Source: Scolanthus callimorphus (lineage: Eukaryota; Cnidaria; Anthozoa; Actiniaria; Edwardsiidae). Taken from it: 64,000 nucleotides of DNA. Positions 58,541 to 64,000 of this stretch are shown piece after piece. A model generated the notes under the pieces. The model was not told the DNA's origin and did not search any database. It saw nothing but the letters and a program-made list of their open reading frames with translations. The stretch is taken from assembly GCA_033964015.1 (NCBI GenBank), contig CM066923.1, positions 6,313,978 through 6,377,977 of the forward strand. The letters run 5' to 3'. Position numbers and translations under genes: made by a program. Within the stretch, counting starts at the first letter, position 1. Every line of letters begins with the position of its first letter.

Positions 58541-60279
58541 CGAAATCCCTCTTCAAATCTAGCCATATTTGGTCGCGTCCTCGTCCCCAGGCTGCGGTAA
58601 AATCTGCGACGTTTTATCCTCCTCCGATTGACCCGCGATCTCCACCGATTTGCAAGTTGTCTCACCCTCCCTCCCTTGCTTCCAGTCTTCTTAAAATTAC
58701 TCCTCTTTCTCTGTTTAACTACTGATTTTGGTTCTTCGTTCTGGATAATCGGAAGTTTTCCATTTTTCCGACTTTTTCTTTTCCCTGGCCTTCGGGAAAT
58801 TCCTAGGAAATCGCTCGATTCGGATATTACATTGAGGATGAATTTGGGACCAGTATAACTCCTGTTCGGTTCTTCGCGTGGACTGTTCTCCAAGGCAGAA
58901 GGGAGATTGACGTCTGGGCGGTCGTCGTTTGTTGACCTAGCCGATATCGACTGTCGGCGAGACGGCGAAATAATTGGAGGCACGTAAAGGCTCGCTCGTC
59001 GTTCCTACGGAAATAAAGCTTTTCTTTAAAATGTTCTTGTTCTTTTTTTGCCGTTGTTCGAAGCGAGACAGAAGGAAAAGCATGTTCTCAAAATGCTGTG
59101 ATTTTATTGGTGGAGAACGGCGTAGCAACGGTTCGTTTGCCCCGTAGAAACGCATCATTCAAGCCTTTACTATAAACGCTCTTCTAAGAAAGCGATTTGT
59201 TTGCGAGTGTTGGCTTGGCTTTTTATCCCGAATGGTCCCAGCCCTTGTATAGTCCTCCATGGAATTCCATAAATGATTTGCTAAAAATAATAATGCGCAA
59301 ATAATGATAGCAATATGGCCGGCCTTTCAATCTCGCTGACGAACGGCTAGCAAAAGGATCATCAAATTAAATTTCAGGCTCGTTTCAGGTATGTTGTGGT
59401 TTTATTTTTGCCAAAGGCTATAGTTTTTTATTGCGTGATCCCAAATGCAACGTCAATTGGAAAATCATTGCCTTTGTGCTTTCAAATTTACGAGTCATTC
59501 CTTCGCATACTGTTTGGATTTAGACTTTTCATTTGGCCTCCATTGGGTCTGATCCCTTAAATTGTTATCGAACAGCAGGGCAATTCAAGACTTAGGAATT
59601 TGTCTCTAAAACAAAGATTAAGCCGGAGAATTGATAAACTGATCTATTGTGCAGGGTCTTAAAATTGTTAAGTTAAGAATTAACAGATTTGGCTTGAAGC
59701 CAAACGCTTGGGGAATAATTATTTTAGATGATCCTCCAAATTTTCATTAAAGATTCCGTGCCAGTCCTGCTACAGACGAGTCTGAAGAATTTTGGAAATA
59801 CGTGTTAATGGACTCCAAAGCTCTATTCAGTGACAAACAATATTAGAAAACTGGCGAAATCTTTTTCGAGACCGAGAGCAAGTCGTGCAGATGGGGACCG
59901 TGCGGAAATTTGTTTGCCAAAGTATCTAGAATGCAACGAAAATTGTTTTCAAAGATTTCTTGTTGGTTTATAAACCCGGAAAGTTTGTTTGTGTATAAAT
60001 ATCTAGAGTGGTTCCCATAGTGAGAAATTGCTGATTCTTTTTAAACTGAACTGAACTGAACTGAACTAAACAGAGATGGATAAGTGAGATAGCTAGAAAG
60101 AAGAGATATCTACAAACCTTTAGCTCAAATCCCGGCGCCTTTTGATGGAGCTGTGCAGTTTTGCCAATGCATTTCACGTATTCTTTCTTCTCTTCTTTTG
60201 CGCCACTTGTTACTTCAAGATCTTCCACCCGTAACTGAGGAGAGCTCAGTGGTTTTAGAGAAGTCGAAACGCGTCGCAT
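58541..60279 (-). CDS. Unrecognised basic protein, two supported exons (3' end unsettled)
   Basis: Exon 1: 60279-60118, from an ATG, 54 codons, donor AAG/GTTTGT. Exon 2: 59004-58541, acceptor CCGTAG, donor GTAAGT (strong), phase 2. Together about 208 residues with no stop. Exon 1 has a Lys/Glu-rich helix-like stretch (SGAKEEKKEYVKC). Exon 2 has Ser/Arg-rich PSRRQSISARS, then a strongly basic block (GKRKSRKNGK, QRKRSNFKK, NRWRSRVNRRRIKRRRFYR) that could bind nucleic acid or act as a nuclear signal. No known domain. A following acceptor at about 58394 would add a short Lys-rich end with a stop near 58264, but that piece is poor. Long open exons with clean splice signals are the support. Confidence 0.5.
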
Positions 60280-61304
60280 TTGGTCGCTATAAGGTTCACA
60301 ACCCCGTAATGTTCAAATCCTCGCAGAGCCGAACTGAATCAAAGATGTTAAATAAATTCCTCTGCACTTTGGCCGGTTAATATTGAACTGCAGGACCCAG
60401 AGCTTGCGCTGTTGTTTAAATTTTCAGTCAGTTCCCTTAATTAGAAGCAAGATCAACATGCTACTGCGGGCTGCCCAATATCGGCCAATATAACTGCACT
60501 TTAATTAGCTTCGGTAATTAACATCCCTGGCAGAAGCTGTATTTTTAACAAATCTTTTCAAAATTTCTTTTAGTTCTAGACAAAAGCACTCGGTGTGGTC
60601 TTTTATGTGCTGACGCCGAATTGAAAACAAAGTTAGAAAATCGAGGCGTAACCAACTTGCTGAGTTCACAAAAGCCCATTTGATGACTCCACAGGGATCC
60701 TAACACCAAAAGCTGCTATGGTCTCCTCGGCTATGCTCGACTATTCTTTCTGAAAATTGTTTTGGTTCATTTATACCTGCGGCGCGATAGACAGTATTTG
60801 TTCATTCTTTTTTATCCCGTTATAAGCTTTTGGGTGTGCAAGACACCTAACAAAACAGCAGCTATCCACTTTGGAGGAAAGAAGTAACAAAATAGGTGAT
60901 CCAATCAAGTGAAATGTTTTGTCGCCAAACGCATTTCCATAGCTGACAACCCGCATTTAGGCGGATGTCACGAGTTTGAAGCCTGTGCCCCCGTAATGAT
61001 TGCAAAAATTCTCATACATTTGCTCTATTTCGTTGAGCTGGCGCTCGCGAACGCCAGCCCAGGGGCGAAATACAGAGAAAAGAGGCCTCTGCTGGCAGCA
61101 GGCAGGGTATATTTCGCCCGCATTGTCACTCACGGGATTTTTTTCATACATTTTCTGTAACATGCAATTCAAATTATAATGGCGTTGTTTCAGTTAATTG
61201 GTTACTTGCAGGTGGTAGACTTCAGATTTCCGTGCAAAGAACTCATAACTTTCCAAAAAGAGAATAAGTCGAAAGATTTTAATTGTAAGCGATATTTTTC
61301 TGCA
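60280..61304. other. Gene-free stretch
   Basis: Contains the possible promoter of the basic protein gene. The palindromic CGTTGAGCTGGCGCTCGCGAA region at 61030 is the only structure noted. Confidence 0.35.
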
Positions 61305-61830
61305 GGCGTCACCGGCATCTTTCTAAAGCACAACTCGACGCGCAATCTTAGACAGGCTGACTTCTCTCTGCCTAGAATTCACACCACCACATATGGGAAA
61401 CACTCCTTAAGATACCTCGGCCCTAAACTCTGGGCAAAGCTAACACCAGCCGAAAGGAGTGCCCCCTCCCTTGCTGCTTTTAAACGCCAGATACGGCAGA
61501 GAGATGTCGCCTGTCGTCTGGATGATGGTTGTAGGACCTGTGTCTTATGCTGTTCGTAGAAATGTGGTCTTTATATTTTTAATATTTCTCTAATACATTT
61601 TGAATTTTAAATATTACAGTATAATTATATTCATAGTAGTAATTTTTAAAGTAGAGTATTATAGAACTTACATTTTATAATTAAATAATCAATAAAGTAT
61701 ACTTAGCTTTCTTTTTTCTATTTTTGTTTATTCCTTTTTGTTGTGTCCCCATATTAGTGTGGGATTTCTCCCACGCTAGACGGTTTTTGACACTTTAATA
61801 AAGTTATCTATCTATCTATCTATCTAATTC
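61305..61830 (+). mobile_element. LINE 3' fragment with RT C-terminus and (ATCT)n tail
   Basis: From about 61306 to the TAG at 61557-61559 the frame reads like the end of a CR1/RTE-type LINE protein: TGIFLKHNSTRNLRQADFSL, YGKHSLRYLGPKLWAKL, APSLAAFKRQIR. A 240-bp AT-rich 3' UTR follows, with an inverted CCCACACTAATA/TAGTGTGGGA type hairpin, AATAAAG, then TATC repeats at 61804-61829. 5'-truncated. Confidence 0.75.
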
Positions 61831-62242
61831 CTGAAAGCATTGCAAATGATTTTCTTAAGAAACATTGATCATATCTATCGGAAAAAATGTTTCCCCATTT
61901 CTTACTCTACTGAACTTGCAAAGACCCTGTTTTGTTTTTTCTCATGAAATCGAGTGGTTTGCATGGGATTTTAAAGAAAAGCGATACTTGCATAGAGCCG
62001 TGTCTAAGAATTTTGATTGGTTGATCAATCATTTCTCTTCGCGCGATGTGATTGGCTGAATGTTCACGAAAAGTTTCCCCTCTCATCCCAACCCCCCTCC
62101 CCCCGATTGTCACATTTTGTCACAAATCCAAGATGGCGGCCAAGCGAAAGCAAACTCGCGTTTCTCGACCTAAAACTACGCCCCAACGCCTGGGAGCAGG
62201 CTATGGCTTCACAATCAAGCTCTGCTCTAGCAATCAAGCTCT

Positions 62243-62458
62243 GCTCGTACCTAGTCGCTAAAATACTTATGGAACAAAAAAAGGATGGAAGAATGCGATG
62301 CACGACGGCCTCTGGGAAAGAAATGATAGGGCGCGCTCCTCCCATAATTCCTTGTTGCGCGCCCTCATTTCTCTTCCCAGAAGCCTTCGCGCATCGCACT
62401 CTTCCATCCTTTTGTTCCCTTTTTGTTCCATAAGTAATTTAGCGACAAGGTACGAGTC
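62243..62458. repeat. 216-bp foldback
   Basis: GCTCGTACCTAGTCGCTAAA and an inverse (..TTTAGCGACAAGGTACGAG..) with inner GGAACAAAAA and CTTCCATCC pairs. It generates several overlapping frames of 67-139 codons that I do not accept. A G18 run follows at 62502. Confidence 0.8.
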
Positions 62459-62649
62459 TGTTGCTCTAGCCCCCAGAACGGGACTGCGCGCGAAACCATA
62501 AGGGGGGGGGGGGGGGGGTAGCTGTCTCTGTGTGTCGGAAGATGAGACTGACTTCGAGGACCGCGTGCGAACCACAAACGAAAATCTGATCCCAGATAGC
62601 GCGTCTTTAGTCTTCAAAATACGCGTTGTTGTCGTCTTTCGACCACAAC

Positions 62650-62760
62650 AGACTACAGCTGGAAGAGCGTCACACCGGTATCGCAAGGAGTAAATTAGAT
62701 AGTGGGGGTCATGGGTTTGATTCCCATTGAAACCTGAAATTCCAGGTCTCCAAATTTATA
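62650..62760 (+). mobile_element. tRNA-derived SINE remnant
   Basis: A-box-like TGGAAGAGCGTC, the CACCGGTATCGCA segment and B-box-like GGGTTTGATTCCC lie in tRNA order with a short insertion between. Not a functional tRNA: no acceptor stem. Confidence 0.5.
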
Positions 62761-63548
62761 GCGATCGCTTAATATCAGTTACTCATTTACCATTCATACG
62801 CCGCAGTTCTGACTATTCCTTACATCGTACACTGTATTCTGGTCGTTTTTAATGGTCGTCTGTTCACGGAAAATAAAATTAGACAAGATAGCGTCTGTGC
62901 GCATGCGCAAACGGACAACTTAAAAAAAAAACTCAGTTCCCGTGTCAATGTAATGCCTAGTGAAAAAAATGCTAAGCGCCAACTGTGAGAAACATTTCTG
63001 CGTTATCGTGAGATAAACTACTTCTGGTTAAAAAGAAAACCAACAACGTACCCCACATGGATCTCTAACACACTCTTTTGGCCTATAAATACGTTGGCGA
63101 TGCATAATAATTAGTTGATTGTTCACTAACGGTACAAGGGGCGTCTTTATATGGTCTGGTGGCCGGGCGTTCTCTCACCCACAGGTATCTAGCTACTGAG
63201 CAATTCAACACCAGGATAGCGACTGTCAGGGCCGCAATCTCTGGCGTGGGCGTAAGAACCGTACGGTCGCCATACGACGCTTCAGCTCTTTGTCTGGAAG
63301 TATGGTCCTATTTTTGTTAATTTTTCCTCAAGTCAAGTAATTGCTGAATTTGCAAGTATTGTGGACGGCAAATGACTTCTATTACTTGCACGACTCACAA
63401 AAGCAGTTCAAAATTATTTACATCATTTTATCACAAATAACAAAAGCGTGGTGGGTCGCGGTCTTAGTCGCGGTGACAGTCGCGGTTACAGTTCAGTGGA
63501 TTATGCAAATCAGGAGGCCTGGTAACTAGGGAGCGCGAAGATTCGAAA
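62761..63548. other. Gene-free stretch before the possible first exon
   Basis: Nothing specific seen apart from a GCGCATGCGC palindrome near 62899, an NRF1-like word. Confidence 0.3.
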
Positions 63549-63657
63549 ATGGCTGCCATGTGCTGTCTCCCGAATAGTAAGCGAATCGATTTTCCACCCA
63601 TATTTCCATTAGAAAGGCAGCTTTTGCCAGGAAATTGGAGATACTGGATATCAAACG
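63549..63657 (+). CDS. Possible first coding exon of a gene leaving the window
   Basis: ATG in a good context (AAAATGG), 36 open codons (MAAMCCLPNSKRIDF...), and the strong donor ACG/GTAAGT at 63658. No family recognised from so short a piece. A chance frame is quite possible. Confidence 0.3.
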
Positions 63658-64000
63658 GTAAGTGTCAATGGAGATATCGAAAATAATGCTCACGCTACTC
63701 GAAAAGCGGAGTTTTCATAGTTTTGAAACCTTTGTCATTCGATTGTCATTGACTCTGTGAGAGACTCTGACTTGTTTGATTATTTGAAGACACAACAAAA
63801 CAGTCCCAAGCACTGTTGAACAGTGTCATGAACATGATAAGTTTATAGTCCAACTTAATCTTTAGTTATGGTGCCAATAGAAAAGAAAAAAAATTTCCAG
63901 ATTTTCAAATGTACACAAATTGGATATGCAAATTATTTTGGTCAGAGTATCTCGGGGAGAAACGATATCATATCTCGGTTCCCCTAGTTTCTAGGGGTGA

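Noticed and set aside
62017..62686. Several overlapping frames up to 139 codons
   Set aside because: They fall on a 216-bp foldback and a G18 run; no domain and mutually antisense.

Overview
The window is animal nuclear DNA. The genes are split by phase-consistent GT/AG introns, are intact and vertebrate-like, and sit in a sea of transposons. The gene content, the tyrosine-recombinase and Penelope-type retroelements and the dense small inverted-repeat elements suggest a cnidarian, most likely an anthozoan such as a stony coral. That placement is inferred from overall character, not from a marker gene.

Layout. 1-2.7 kb: part of a tyrosine-recombinase-type retrotransposon on the minus strand (gag-like ORF running off the edge, plus an SGNH hydrolase ORF). 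3.3-17.6 kb: the last 13 coding exons of a PP2A B''-type regulatory subunit gene (PPP2R3A/B-like, plus strand); one intron holds a complete but dead L1/Tx1-like LINE with a clean 12-bp target duplication and a smaller element nested inside it. 20.6-26.8 kb: METTL27-like methyltransferase, three exons, minus strand. 26.8-41.6 kb: no convincing gene; inverted-repeat elements, a 29-unit minisatellite, a 290-bp hexamer microsatellite, a Penelope-like fragment with a hammerhead ribozyme, and a TAA-flanked Harbinger-like element. 41.6-42.7 kb: MSL2 (minus strand, single coding exon). 43.1-56.0 kb: PCCB, all 18 coding exons (plus strand), divergent from MSL2 across 380 bp. 58.5-60.3 kb: two well-spliced exons of an unrecognised basic protein (minus strand). 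61.3-61.8 kb: LINE 3' end. 63.5 kb: a possible first exon leading out of the window.

The main biological point is gene order. PPP2R3A, MSL2 and PCCB are also neighbours on human 3q22 with the same order and relative orientation; here METTL27 lies between the first two. The MSL2/PCCB gap carries matches to E-box, ETS, GC-box and NRF1 sites within about 60 bp, as expected for a shared promoter driving a mitochondrial enzyme gene and a chromatin gene.

A caution about the sequence: PCCB exon 6, the LINE ORF2 (five places) and the gag ORF all lose frame through single-base losses that can each be read as a shortened homopolymer. This looks partly like residual sequencing error, so PCCB should not be called a pseudogene from this window alone.
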